The notes beneath the pieces were generated by a model. The model was given only the letters and a program-made list of their open reading frames with translations. It ran no database searches and had not been told where the DNA came from. Of a stretch of 64,000 nt of DNA, positions 13,585 to 26,633 are shown piece by piece; position 1 is the first letter of the stretch; each line of letters begins with the position of its first letter. The stretch lies in assembly GCA_019022495.1 (NCBI GenBank), contig JAFEKR010000006.1, positions 2,976,001 to 3,040,000 on the forward strand, read 5' to 3'. The DNA is from Epichloe hybrida. Lineage: Eukaryota; Ascomycota; Sordariomycetes; Hypocreales; Clavicipitaceae. A program made the translations under genes and the position numbers.

Positions 13585-16389
13585 GTTTAGTAGTAATTAT
13601 ATACTGCGATCGCAAAAAACCAAAAAACTAGAACTAGAAGTTAAATAATTACTCTTAGATATCTAAATAAACACTAGATAAGAAACTAATTATAGAGGGA
13701 TAGCGCCTCTAGAGATACATTAACGTAGTTAGCTTAATAATCCTAGATAATTAAAAGGAATTAGTGTACTATTTAGTAACGAATTTCTTACTATTTAATA
13801 AGAAATAAATATTTAACTACCTAGTTAAATAGGCAGAATAAAGGTTAAGATTTTACTATTTTATTAATAAATAGTCATAGAAGGCTAAATAATTCGCCCC
13901 TCTAAATATAATAAATCTAATAGTTATAACTAGTCTAGCAGTAAGATAGTCCTAGCCTATAACCTAGGCAAAAGGATATTTAAAGCATAATTCCTAGGGC
14001 CCTAGATTCGGACTAATATAGTTTAAGTAAGCTTAAAGCAAAGTTATATTAAAGTTAATTAACGCAATACTAATAGATTATCTTATTGCAGCAGCAATAG
14101 AATGTCTAGAGGAATTCTACCTAGGACTACATAATTATAGGCTTAATTCTTAGCTAGATAAGTGCGTTAGGCGTAGTTCTAAGCCAGATATTTAGCTAGA
14201 TAAAACCCTACGTGTGAAATTACCTATAATTTAACTATCATAGATATTATCCCTAGAATTAGGAAGGAACAGTCCTATAATACATAAGTCACTACCTATT
14301 ACACCCCTTAATAATTCCCCCCTTAATAATTCACTACCTAAGTTCCTATCTTACTAAGTATTAGGAGTAAACTAGAGGTAGTCTATAAATTCCGGATTAT
14401 TATTAAGATTATATAACTAGACATTATAAGGTTAGAACATAATAGACTAATAATTATTAATAGTAAGGCAAGGGCTACCACTAGATTAACACTAATTATT
14501 AAACTAATAAGCCTTAGATAATATTAATATAAAATAGATAATAATTTATCTTTTTTAGGAAAATACAAGCATAAATTATGTATTACTATATCTTATCTAG
14601 CAGGGACAGGAGTAACAGTTACTAGGTCTATAGATAGAAATAATGCTAGTAGTGTAATTATTATTAAGAGTAGTAAACATTAGATTTTTTAATCTAGGCA
14701 TTAAGGATAAGAAAGGTTAAGGAATTATAGCGGACGCGAAGTCTATAATAATAATTTACAAGTGTGTGCTAGTATTTATATAATATTTAGAGGACATAGT
14801 AGTAAGCTAGTTAGAGAAACTAGTGAAAGATATGTAAATATTGTGTCTATAAGGATAAGCTCTTAATTAGCATAGTTATTTATTAACGCTATTAAAGCGT
14901 GAATTACTTTAAGAGGCATTACTAAAGATAATTTACACGTGTCTTATTAAAAGATTCTAAGAGCTGTAATCTATAGCCTTAAATAGAATTAAGAATATAA
15001 GATACTTCTTATAGAAGTATTATAATAGAGAGGATATCACAATCTTTATACACAATCTATTATAGGATATAAGAGCGTGTTATTAGAATAATATTACGTA
15101 ATTATAAACAGTCTACTAGGTATTTAATTCAGAAATCTAAATAATTATCACCCTACTATTAGCTAATATAATAATTAATTAGTTTCTAATGTAAATTAGA
15201 GAAAGGGAATTAATAATTACAAGTTAGGCAAGAGATAAATACTAATAGATAGCTAATTAATAGTTTAGAGACATTTAATAAGGGTTAAATATACGCAGAG
15301 GATTTAATAATCAAAGCTAACATGTAAGATACTAACTATACAATAGTATAGCTAGGCCATGAATTAGAGGCTATTAAAATAATTACTAGAATAGTAATTA
15401 GAATAACTATAATAGTAATTTACTATACTAGAATGCTAATTAGTAATAATAATATAGATAATAAAGGCTGTATTTTAATAATTAAGAATAATAGTTTAGT
15501 AACTAGCTATACTATAATAACTAGCAAAGACTATACCCTAATCCCTAGTATAATAGGCCTATCGCGAATAGAGCTACTCTATTTAGCAATACTATAAAAC
15601 CACTAAACAAGCTAGTAATCCTCCTATAATATCTATAGGCAGTATACTAGGTAAATAAATTAGATTAGATAGAAGATAAAGATTAGAATAATTAATAATA
15701 AGGTAAATAAATAATAGACATAGGATAAGAAAATACTAGTCTATAACTAGAATAGGAAGATATAAATGCTTATATCCTATACCTAGAGGTAGAATAGTAG
15801 GAATTATACTCCTAGGATAATTAGGAAGGAGTCCTATAGACTAATAACTAGGTAGAATAGGTCTAATTTATTATAATTAATAACACAGTTCGCACATGCA
15901 AAATATATTTAGCTTAATTTGCTTCTAATAACGCGCTCTTTAACTATTTAAATGTAACGCATAGTTTGCTACGTAATAGCATAATTATAGGTAAATTAGC
16001 TTATAATAAAATTTTAGAATCTTATTCCTTGTCCTAAACATATAGTAATTAAGATTATTTAAATATTATAATGGATAATATATAAACGCAAATAAAATTA
16101 GCAGTAGATAGACTATAACTAATAGATATAATAATAGTTAAATTAAAAGCAGGTGTCTAAATCCTAATCTTTTAATTAATAGTTAATATATAGCGTAATA
16201 TAAGTGTAGGTTATGTATTTTAATTATAGATATATCTATAACTCTAGATCTATCTAAATTTAGATAATCTAAATAGTTAGGTTAATATTTGCTATAACAC
16301 TAGATACTTAATTACCTTAGTAAACGCGTAATAGATAGCTAAATAGTATTTAAATATTAAGATTAGAATAAGAGTAGCACTAATTAATA

Positions 16390-16660
16390 TTAAGGGAATT
16401 AGCGCAAATACCTATACTACTAATAAGTATATGCTATTACTAATAAACTTTTTAGGCATAATACTAGATAGATAACTAGTAATTACTTTATTTATTAAAG
16501 AGGTCTTAATAGTTAAGTTATTAAGAGCGAATGTGCTATTAGGCATAGATTATATTATACTATAGTAAATTAATATTATAGTAAGCAAAGGAAAGGTAAT
16601 TATTAGAATATGTGGCAATATTACTATTCCTATAGTAGCGTAGTATAATTAACCTAAAAT
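16390..16660 (+). pseudogene. Retropepsin-like segment of the element
   Basis: Translation with stops ignored gives a protease-like stretch that ends near LLGIDYI (about 16540), the typical LG-(M/I)-D-(F/W/Y) block at the end of a Gypsy aspartic protease. The catalytic DSG/DTG cannot be read with confidence after RIP. Confidence 0.45.
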
Positions 16661-17199
16661 TAACATACTAGTTAAATTAGCTTACGTAGTAATAATTTAA
16701 CCACGTATAATAACATTAGTGCTAATAAACTATTACTTAACTAAGGATAACAGAGTATTATTTAAGCTAAAATAACTGCAAAAGCTAGGAGTATACGTAG
16801 CAATTACAGATAGAACTATATAACACATTATAGTGTGTAATATATGTAATAAACTAGTGATAATTAGTAAGAAGTAGGAATTAGGGAAATTTAAGTCTAT
16901 TAACCTAGCTGCGAGAGCATATGTGGTTAAACCTAAGGAACAAGCTTTAGTAGCGGATCTAGTAATAGTAATAGAATTACACATTAAGAAATAGTTATTA
17001 ACCACAGATTAAATCACAATAGGCTTATAAACTATAGTGTATATAGCTATATAAGTAAACTATTTTAACCCTAATAGTAAAAATAAATAATAAGAGATAT
17101 AAAGACTTTTAGAGGACTATATAAACTTATTCTATAATAAGGGATTTGCTATAGTTCCTTAGAAAGAGCAAATATAATTATAGATAAAACTAGGCTAGT

Positions 17200-18650
17200 A
17201 GGATCTAGTTCTAAAGAAATGTAAGATCTATTTAGTTAGCCTAGATAATTAAATAATTATTAAAAAGATAATAAAAGAATTACTAGTAGCAGGGAAATTT
17301 ATTCACATAATATTATAAGTACTATTTACGTTTCTAGTCTTTATAGTCTAGATAAGAACTAGAGACAATTAGAAAGGGCATATAGTTATTAATATACAAG
17401 GATTAAATGTGATAATAATGTTAGATACATATCCAATAAGATAACAGGAAGAAGTTATTATAGGAATTGCTAACGCTATATATATTATAGTTATTAACGC
17501 TATATTGTTTTATTATTAATAGATAGTCCACCTAGATTCATAATAGGCACTATTAGTAATCACACACAATAGATAATTCACATTTAATATCTTAATTATA
17601 GGATACAAAGGATCTAACATATATGTCTAGAGACAGATAGATAATATATTACGTAGTACTAGAGCAATAGCATACTATAATAATATTATTATTGCCTTAA
17701 CTAGCTTTAAGTAGCATATTAAGGACTTATAGTAAACCTTCTAATGTTTACTAGACAATAATATCTTAATTAGCCTAAAGAAAACATTTATAGCTTACCT
17801 AATAGCTAAAGTATTAGGGAGACTTATTAATTCCTTAGGAATAGTAACACTAGCTAAAAAATTAGCGGCAATTAGACAGCTAGAATTCCTAAAGACATTG
17901 CGAGCATTAGAGCATTTATTAGGGTTTATAGGGGCCCTAAGATATTATATTCTAGGATATGCCTTAATTATTAAACTACTATAAGACTATAAAATAAATT
18001 TACTCTAAGTATATTAAGTAGTTAAAACAAATAAAGATAATAAAACCTAAAAGGGTAAAACATCTAAACTAGCAAGATATAATTAGGTAAAGAGTGTTAA
18101 TATACTATTACTTTCTAGGAAGGAAGTTAAGGCATTTAACACATTAAAGGTAGCATTAACAAAACATACTATATTAACGCTATTCTCTTTAAACTAATAA
18201 TTATTTATTAACTTTAATACATTAGGAGTTAGCATTAGTATTATAGTATATTACATTAAGGATAAAATAATCCTAAAGTTAAGGATAGATAGAATGATCA
18301 TTAAATACCCCCCTTATATAGTAATTTAGCTAATTACTTTTCTATCTAGAACTCTATTAGATATAGAGAAAAGATACTAGTTAATAAAGCTTAAAGTTTA
18401 CGGTTATATATAGATGCTTTAAAAGTCTAGATAGTGGATTAAGGTAACTTAATAACCACTAGTTATATGTTTTATAGATTACTACTTAATTATTAATATA
18501 GGTTAATAATTAGACATTACTAATATAATAAGTAAGTATGTAGTAAATAAGAAATTAATATAGGCTATGGAATACATTAGCTAATTTAACGTTAAGCTAA
18601 TCTATAAGCTAGGCAAAGATTATCTAGTACTAGATGCATTAAGTAGGCTA
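17200..18650 (+). pseudogene. Degenerate Gypsy reverse transcriptase and RNase H
   Basis: The plus-strand frame around 17210-17420 reads VSLDN...ELLVAGKFI...TFLVFIV...RDNQKGHIVVNIQGLN, the N-terminal RT fingers. It continues with GYKGSNIYVQRQID and a YYNNIII block where the catalytic YVDDIVI should be (Asp codons changed to Asn by G-to-A). Next come HIKDLQQTFQ, KVLGRLINSLGIV and ALEHLLGFIGALRYYI, the palm and thumb. RNase H-like sequence follows (ITFLSRTLLDIEKRY, KLIYKLGKDYLVLDALSRL near 18590-18650). The substitutions are consistent with RIP of a once-active gene. Confidence 0.85.
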
Positions 18651-19049
18651 AAGATAATAGAAAAAACGCATAATGATAATACGCTAGGACAATTAGATAA
18701 CATGCTAGATAATAGACTAGAACATTAGAAAACGTTAAAGGATTCTAAGGTAGTATAATATAGGGAATACAATCCAGTTATAGCACTAATACTATAATTT
18801 ACTACACCTATGGCAGAAAGGCTAATAGTATCTCTAGTTAGAATATCTCCTAATTTTAAGAAACTAATATAATTAGGATATAATTAGGATTTAACATAGA
18901 AGCACGTTAAAACAGTGCTAGAAGGCAATGCCTAATTACCCACAGAAAACTAGGCGAAATTGCTATTTAGCTAGGAAGATAAATTATTATAGAAGATAAC
19001 TCTAGGGTTCTAGCTATAATTATACGTACTAAAAGCCACTATTAAGGAC

Positions 19050-20270
19050 TTATATAATAGTATATATAATAGCAATTATATAGGTTACGCAAAACTAAGC
19101 GAGATTATATAATAATTCTATATACCTTATAGATTACGTAGATTGCGAAACTACTTAAGAACCTGCCTATTATATTAAATTTATTATCTAAGAAAACACC
19201 TAAGACATAGTAATTTATAACTATTATTAGCACTACTAGCACTATATTATATAATCTCTATTAATTTCCTATTATCTCTACCTATATTAGTAAAGGGTAA
19301 TAATTTAATACTTGTGATTATTAATAAATTTAGTAAGCAAACTATATTAGAGCCTTATTAAAATAATATTATAGTATTAATCTATATAAGGAAATAATAT
19401 AATTAACTACTAATATCTAACTAGGGCATACCTAAGATTATAATAAGCAATTATAATTAAAGATTTTTAGTAGCACTATAAAAAGCGTTCTAGAACTTAG
19501 TTAGAATAAAGCTATTATATTTAATAGCGTATTATCCATAAATAGACAGGCAGACAGAACAAACTATATAGACAATAAAATTAGCTATCTAAATGTATTT
19601 TACATAACTAGATAATAATTAGTTATAGTAGTAGACATTGCTATAATTATAGTTTAAATTTAATAACATAGTGATTAAAATAATAGGATAGTTACCTAAC
19701 TAAATTATTATAGGATTCTCTCTAAATAATATTATTTCTTTACTATACTTAAGAGAACTAGAAATATTAGATAAACTATTAGAATAACTATAAGCATATA
19801 ATATAATTACGTTAGCAGTAATCTAGATAAAGATACATTATAATTAAAAGCATATAAGCAAGTTCTTTAAATGTGGTAACTAGGTATTAATTAGACTAAA
19901 TAACTAGGTGTATATAATTCTAAGATAAATAAGTCTAAAGTATAGACTGAAATTCGCAGGACTATTTAAAGTGCTATAACACATAGGAAGATTAGCATAT
20001 AAGCTAGATATACTAGATAATTAGCGAATTTATCTAGTAATCTTAGTTAACTATCTAAAGCAATTCCATTAGGACACATTTAATAGATAGTTTAGAATAA
20101 TAGCACTAATTTAGTTAGTAAACCATAAAGTTAACGTAATTCTAGCGCAAAGAGAAAGCAATGGAATTATTAAATATTTAATTAAATTCAAGAATTTAAC
20201 TCTAGCATATAACTAGTGGTTACCACTAGTAGTAGTTATAAGATTAATAAATAGTATATATACTATTAAG
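19050..20270 (+). pseudogene. Degenerate integrase with chromodomain-like tail
   Basis: After an HHCC-like region of about 100 bases I can follow an integrase core. Around 19230-19340 it reads as a short-proline linker, then an IDFILSLP-like block, then VIxKFSK-like sequence. Near 20130-20250 the frame reads VNVILAQRESNGIIKYLIKFKN followed by AYNQWLP, the layout of a C-terminal chromodomain. Stops occur throughout. Confidence 0.65.
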
Positions 20271-21080
20271 AAGTAGGCTATAGGTAAATAGCGTGATTTA
20301 CTATAGTAAATAACAGTAGCTATAGCTATTAAACTTAAGGACTTTAGACTTTCTTTCCTACTTTTCTTACTTCCTTTATTCTTACTTTCTTTACCTTTAT
20401 TACTTACTACACTTTATTAACCTACGCACCTAGTAATTAGCCTTATTTATATATAACTGCTAATTAGATAGGATAGTTATTATAGAGTAGTTAGTTACTT
20501 AATAATTACCTAATAGGGAACGCAATATTACCTAAAGACGCCTAAGAATAGGTATAAAAAGTTAAATAAATAGTAAATAAAGGAGAATTTCACTATATAG
20601 CTTAGCACTTTAGAGCACACTATTAGGCATATATGCTAATAGAGGTAAGAATAGTATTAAAAGATAAGAAATTCATTAAGGAATTCCTTATGTTTACTAA
20701 AATAACCTTATAAGTATTAAATTATAGTTTACTAAAAAAGGTAAGTAATGCTTATAGGAACCTAGAGAAAGCCTTAGCAATACTAGTAATAGCTAGAGTT
20801 ATCTAGGGAAAAATAGTATATAAGGGAATTAATAGGTATAAAGCTAATTATAACTAATTTAAGGCAATCTTAGACTAATTACTAGCTACTACTTACCTAA
20901 TGAATTTAGAAGCTCTAAAGTAATAATTAAATACCCTAACTAAGAAAAGGAAATATCTAAAGGTACTAGAGGGCCTAGACTAAGATTTAGTAGCTCCTTA
21001 AATACTAAGCGTTTTACTATAGCTAACTTTAACTATTAAAAGTGAATTAATCTTTATATTAATTAATAGACTATCCTATA

Positions 21081-21272
21081 TAGTGCTATAATAGAACATA
21101 ATAGCACTAGAACACTTTATAATACCACTATAGAATATAATAGTACTAGAACTTATAGTGCTATAATAGAACATAATAGCACTAGAACACTTCATAATGC
21201 TACTATAGAACATAATAGCGCTAGAATACTTCACAATGCTATAATAAAGTATAATAGTAATAGAACACTTTA
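21081..21272. repeat. 39-bp minisatellite inside the retroelement
   Basis: About five imperfect copies of a roughly 39-bp unit starting TAGTGCTATAATAGAACATA. Changes between copies are mostly C/T and G/A, in keeping with RIP. It lies in the unexplained 3' part of the element, after the chromodomain-like segment. Confidence 0.8.
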
Positions 21273-22002
21273 CACCACTACCTAGGGTAGGACTAGAAGT
21301 AAGATAATTACTATACCTAATAAATAAGGGTAAATAAACCTTTATGCCCTTACTAGGATTAGGAAACAATATAGAGGTAACTTTATTAGCGTTAAGAGTA
21401 AGTGTAGTTCCCCTAAGCCTAGGAATAGTAATATTATCTAGAAATAGTTCCCTTATAGCTAGTAAAGATAGATAAGCCTAAATTATTTAGGGTAGATAAG
21501 CAAATAATACTATAGAAAGGAATATAATAGCCCTTTAAGAACTAAGAGCAGTAGTTAATAGTAACACAGAGCTACTATAATAAATAAGGAATAAGCAGAG
21601 AAATAACTATATTATTACAAATATAAACATTAACATAGTTAATGCTTAGATATAATAATTAACATTCTAGTCACAAAGATAGGAGATAATTAATAATAAT
21701 ATAGCCTTACTTACGCAGTTTACTATAGGCACTTATTATACTCCTAAGGAGAGTTAGATAGCCTTTAAGATAAAGAGAGATATATAATAGAAGCCACATT
21801 TTAAGACAGAATAATTAAACTAATAATAGGATAATTACTTAGGAGAGGGACTAAAAATAGGAGACAAGGACATAGTAATAAAGATATAATAAGAGATAAC
21901 AATACTTACTTAGTAATTACATAATAAGTTAATAATAAGAGATATTTACTAGATAGTTAGACAGGCGGACAATAAGGGCATTGCCTTTAAATTAGCGGCA
22001 CC

Positions 22003-22095
22003 TGTCACACATCACGTGCGCAATCGTGCACGATAAATAGTGCCCCGCAAGGGCTAGCATAGCTAATACATTAAGCTTTACCACAATCCCTTACA
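22003..22095 (+). repeat. Right LTR (93 bp)
   Basis: It starts TGTCACACATCACGTGCGCA and ends TTACA, followed by the GGCAG target duplication (22096-22100). It matches the left LTR at all but three positions. Confidence 0.9.
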
Positions 22096-22100
22096 GGCAG

Positions 22101-23692
22101 GTTGCAGGGGCAGAGCCACCCCTTGCATCACCACTTTTAGGAACTAGGACAGGTCAGGACGGGCCTGGCGTGGGATCCCCCTAGACCCGATTCGTTTGAG
22201 CCCAAAAGTGCTGATTCCACTCGGGTGGCAGCCGAAAGCGGCATCTTGGTCCAAGGCCAGACAGAGCAGAGCAATAAGCAGGCCAGAGTCTACTACTACT
22301 CATTCGTGCACTTGTGAGGGCTTTACGAGGAGAGTGCTTGCTTGCTAGTCCGGCCTGTCCCAGGTTATTATGTCGAGTGGTTGTCGTGTGGTGTCGTCGT
22401 GTCGAAACAACTGGACCTGCGTTTCCTGCCCTCAAAGTGCCTTACTAATCCAAGATTGGCTGGCTGCCTCGCTCCTTCCAGACCAGACATCTGCTGGGCT
22501 CCTGCGGATTACATACGGAGTACATGCACTACTGCTCCGGCCCGGCTGCACATCGCCCCATCTCGCGCTTGCCGGCCGACCGCCCACCAGACCAGACGCC
22601 GCCTTCCCAACAAGTTCCCAAGCAAGAAGAAGAGCAAGTCAAGTCAAGTCAAACAAGTGAAGGCCACTTTGCAAGGTCAACTGGTGAATCAGGTCACCAA
22701 CAAGAAAGTATTACATAAGCAATCGCCTCGCCTTATCGTCCACCTCGATTCCTGCCTCTGATTGGTTGGTTTCGCCTGCTGCTCAAGTGCGTCTCGGCTC
22801 TCCCTGTTGGCCCCAGCCCCAGCCCCAGTCCCACTAGCCTGACAACTCCAGAAATCGTCTTTCGCCTTTCACCCACCCACCCCCATTCTCCGTTCGCAGT
22901 GCGTGCTCCATTCTGCCATTCCACCAATTCCACTTGTGCTGCCTTCCGCTATCTTGCTTACTGCGAACCAGACACCCTCCTACCCTCTTCTCCCCTCCCG
23001 ACACGCCTCTCTCATCACTCTCTCTAACCTTGCCGTTCGTCTGGCCCCCTTCTCACCTCATACATAGTCCGTACATACATCTCTTCACATCTCGTCGTCT
23101 GCGCGCCGCTATTGATCTTCAACTCAATTGGCACTTGCTGCTGCTAGCGGGCTTCATCTTTCATCTGGTAGGTGGTGTCTCTCGTCTCTCGTCTCTCGTT
23201 GCACCTCTGGCGGCGCAATTCGCCATGGTCACCGACGGTCCCATGCCCCCCCCCCCCCCAAGGAGGCGTGAACCAGTACAGTATCCCCCCCCCCATGTAC
23301 CCGCACGAGTCGTGCCTCCTGTTAAACAATACCAGACAGATTCTTGCCCCCTTATTGGCCCTGGCCATCTACACTCTCGGAAATCTCTGGCTTCCGCTTT
23401 CTTCTCCATCTTCCTCCTCCTGCCTTTTTATTTCTGCCTTGCCTTCCTTGCTTTGCTGTACTTCACTGTACAGTCGCACCAACCAGTGACCTTGCGATTG
23501 CTTTTGTCTCTGTTGGCCTCTTCTTCCTTGCGCCGACCCCTATTCGCTAACGAGGCCACCTGTTGCAGCAGCTTCAACACAGCTGCCACCTTGCCCTCAG
23601 CCACGCAGGCCCCAGCTCCAGCTGCGAGCGTCCCCAATCGCTACGAACCGTCGTCGTAATTTTATTCAAACCTACCGTCACCAGTCGTCAGG
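22101..23692. promoter_or_regulatory. Promoter and long 5' leader of the G-alpha gene
   Basis: This is C/T-rich DNA with repeated CCCCAG and pyrimidine tracts and two poly-C runs (about 23247-23260 and 23287-23294). Long frames here (such as 22934-23659) come from CT-rich composition and I reject them as genes. The span is typical of a long fungal G-alpha promoter and UTR; the transcription start is not visible. Confidence 0.5.
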
Positions 23693-25074
23693 ATGGGGTG
23701 TGGAATGAGCACAGAGGAAAAGGAGGGTAAGGCCCGAAACGAGGAGATTGAGAACCAGCTGAAGCGAGACAAGATGATGCAGCGCAATGAGATCAAGATG
23801 CTGTTACTGGGTATGTTGAGACTGAAATCCCTTCCTTAGCGACATGAGGCATCAGACGGGTCAGGTACTACCAAAAGTACAGCTCGCGACCGTTACTCAG
23901 ATACTTGCCCGCCCGCCTCTCGCTCCATAGCTTACGGCCCGACATCTGGTATACTGACTCGACACTTCGACAGGTGCTGGTGAATCTGGAAAGTCCACAA
24001 TCCTCAAGCAGATGAAATTGATCCATGAGGGAGGCTACTCCCGCGATGAGCGCGAGTCTTTCAAGGAAATTATCTTCAGCAACACCGTTCAGTCGATGCG
24101 TGTCATTCTCGAAGCTATGGAATCACTTGAGCTTCCCCTCGAGGATCAGCGCATGGAGTATCACGTTCAGACAATCTTCATGCAGCCAGCCCAGATTGAA
24201 GGCGAAGTGTTGCCACCCGAGGTCGGTGGTGCTATCGAGGCCCTGTGGAAGGACCGTGGCGTACAGGAATGTTTCAAGCGATCCCGCGAATACCAACTGA
24301 ATGACTCTGCGAGATAGTAAGTTCTCAATGACCCAGAAAAGTCGCCCAGCATAAGCTGTATGCGACAAGCAAGACTGTGTTCACACTAATCGTCTCCTAG
24401 TTACTTTGACAACATCACTCGTATCGCTGCTCCCGACTATATGCCCAACGATCAAGATGTTTTGCGATCGCGAGTCAAGACGACTGGTATCACCGAGACA
24501 ACCTTTATTATCGGAGACCTGACCTATCGCATGTTTGACGTGGGCGGCCAGCGATCAGAACGAAAGAAGTGGATTCACTGCTTTGAAAATGTCACCACTA
24601 TTCTCTTCCTCGTCGCCATTTCCGAGTACGATCAGCTCTTGTTCGAAGACGAGACTGTCAACCGTATGCAAGAGGCTTTAACACTGTTCGACTCCATTTG
24701 CAACTCTAGGTGGTTCATCAAGACGTCGATCATTTTGTTCCTCAACAAGATTGACAGATTCAAGGAGAAGCTGCCTGTCAGCCCAATGAAGAACTACTTC
24801 CCGGATTACGAAGGTGGTGACGACTATGCTGCCGCTTGCGACTATATCCTCAACCGATTCGTGAGCTTGAATCAGCACGAGACGAAGCAAATTTACACGC
24901 ATTTCACATGCGCCACCGACACAACTCAGATTCGTTTCGTCATGGCTGCCGTCAATGGTATGTTGCTACGACCAAGATGGACTGTTTGCGAATGTACACA
25001 GTGATGTGGGTTACTGATTTCTTTCTTCAGACATTATCATCCAGGAGAACCTCCGATTGTGCGGCCTCATTTGA
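23693..25074 (+). CDS. gna-1: G-protein alpha subunit, group I (GNA-1/FadA/MagB type)
   Basis: This heterotrimeric G-alpha subunit transmits GPCR signals to cAMP and MAPK pathways, controlling growth, conidiation, mating and virulence in fungi. Four exons (23693-23810, 23974-24316, 24401-24957, 25031-25074) give exactly 353 aa, the canonical length. The N-terminus MGCGMS has the myristoylated Gly2 and palmitoylated Cys3. The P-loop GAGESGKS (40-47) is split by intron 1 after its first base. Other motifs are switch I RVKTTGITET, switch II DVGGQRSERKKW, NKID, and TCATDT of the guanine-binding G5 loop. The C-terminus CGLI carries the pertussis-toxin-type Cys that defines group I (Gi-like). Residues expected for GTP hydrolysis (Arg of switch I, Gln of DVGGQ) are present. 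A degenerate retroelement ends about 1.6 kb upstream. Confidence 0.97.
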
Positions 25075-26633
25075 ATACATATTTTGTTTCAGGTTTTTTT
25101 TTGTCTTGTAATACGAATACCCTCAAGCTCGATTACGACCACCCAGAAGGGGTCTCGGAGACACGGCTCATGAATTTTTCTTCATTGTAATCGTATCAGC
25201 GACGGCGGCAATTGATTTTGCTAGCGGAAATGTCCCCTTCACCGTGCTTATTACGCTGCAATTGAGATCAGTGGCAGGTCGACGGTCTCGATGTCCGAAT
25301 CGGCCGACGATTTCCTGCAATGGAGATGTGCAATGCATGTGTACGCACACGGTACGAGCACTAGTAGAGAAAGGGGAATAGTGCATTGAACTGGCAGGAT
25401 CTCGAACTATGAACGAGGAAACATACTCCATGGCATTATTTTCTATTTCCATTCACTTTTGGAGAGAACGCGCGATGCCCTGCGCTGCGTTGGCGGTGGC
25501 CATCTACTTTGTTTAATTACGAAAAACCCGATATTTTCCCCATTATTTTTTTTTGGGTTTTTCTTCTTCCACTCTGCGTATGTTTGAGCTATCGTCTCGT
25601 TTTCTCATATTTTACCCGCTTTTTCAGTGTTCGTTGAGGCTTGTATGGAGGAAAATTCAGTCAAAGACACAAAGAGTGGACGACAACGACACAGTATAGT
25701 GCGATGATTGGAAATCAAGACACGGGTGATGATGTATCAGTAAAGTATGGGCTTTTTACTACATCTCATATTATAAACAGAAAAAAAAAATGAAGAGATA
25801 CAATTGTACAGGACAAGTGAGGTTTTTCGTGACATGCTCAATATCAACCCAGATATTTAGTGGTGTTTAGGAATCTGACGTCATTCATTATGCCAAGAAC
25901 ATATTACAAGACGACATATACAACATGGATGGTGAATGGTGGATGGTGGATCGTAATCACGAGCGTCATTCTTCAAATATTTCTATAGACGGAAGCTCGT
26001 TCTATGCTACTTTCAAATGCCCGGCGCGGTCCCTATGTGATATCATACACGTTTTATCAACGTGCATCATGTGCCGAGGCCAGCGTTCGGGAGTGTGTGC
26101 ACTCAACTGTCCAAGTCTCCCTTGTTTATGTCATCGAGTTGCCCGCAAATTGATTTGTATACCTGAACTGAACCAGTCATCTTTCTGGCTTGCCTCGAGC
26201 AATATATGATGAAAGCAAATGTACGTTTCGCAGTGGCACTACGTCGTGCCGTTATGTTAATCTTGCAACCAAGGCAAAAAAAAAGGGAAAAAATAAAAGA
26301 TTCCAAAGTAGGCAAGTCGGGGTGGTTCATCGTGTTCACCTAGGACTGCCCCCTGAAGATGCCTTCTTCTTGTCCAGCATCTGCCATCTCAGTTAGATTG
26401 AACCACGACAGGATTGGCTTGATGGTTCCCGAATTGCGACTTACTTGCTCAAGAATATACTCTTCTAAACCAAATCATAAAACATCATGCCATTTGTGGC
26501 TTTCAACCGTTACGTCTGATCCTCCATCAATGCAAATAGAAGCATTTGCCGCAGAACGAGAGACGTGTGCCTTGTTTGCGCCACAGATGTGCCGGTTGCA
26601 GGTGCATCCAGCATCGTTGTATCAACGCTGCCT
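25075..26633. other. Intergenic region between G-alpha and the Cys-rich gene
   Basis: It holds the 3' UTR of the G-alpha gene and the 3' flank of the minus-strand gene at 26634. Poly-T near 25545 and poly-A near 25780 are the only notable structure. Frames up to 94 codons look non-coding. Confidence 0.55.

Larger units (their letters stand above)
13492..22095 (+). mobile_element. RIP-degenerated Ty3/Gypsy-type LTR retrotransposon
   Basis: The 8.6-kb element is bounded by 93-bp direct repeats (LTRs, TG...CA) and a GGCAG target duplication. The interior is extremely TA-rich and full of stops in every frame, the pattern left by RIP. By ignoring stops and reading the plus strand I can follow the Gypsy pol order: protease-like (about 16390-16660), reverse transcriptase (about 17200-18000), RNase H (about 18160-18650), integrase (about 19050-19650) and a chromodomain-like tail (about 20120-20270). 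The gag region should lie in 13.6-16.3 kb, but I cannot recognise it. About 1.7 kb after the chromodomain-like segment is unexplained and includes a 39-bp minisatellite. The copy cannot encode functional proteins. Confidence 0.92.

Noticed and set aside
16733..21369. Short minus-strand frames in the AT-rich block
   Set aside because: Chance frames in RIP-degraded DNA; the recognisable retroelement signal is on the plus strand.
22934..23659. 241-codon frame upstream of the G-alpha gene
   Set aside because: CT-rich promoter/leader composition, homopolymer-driven residues, no domain and no splice logic linking it to the G-alpha gene.
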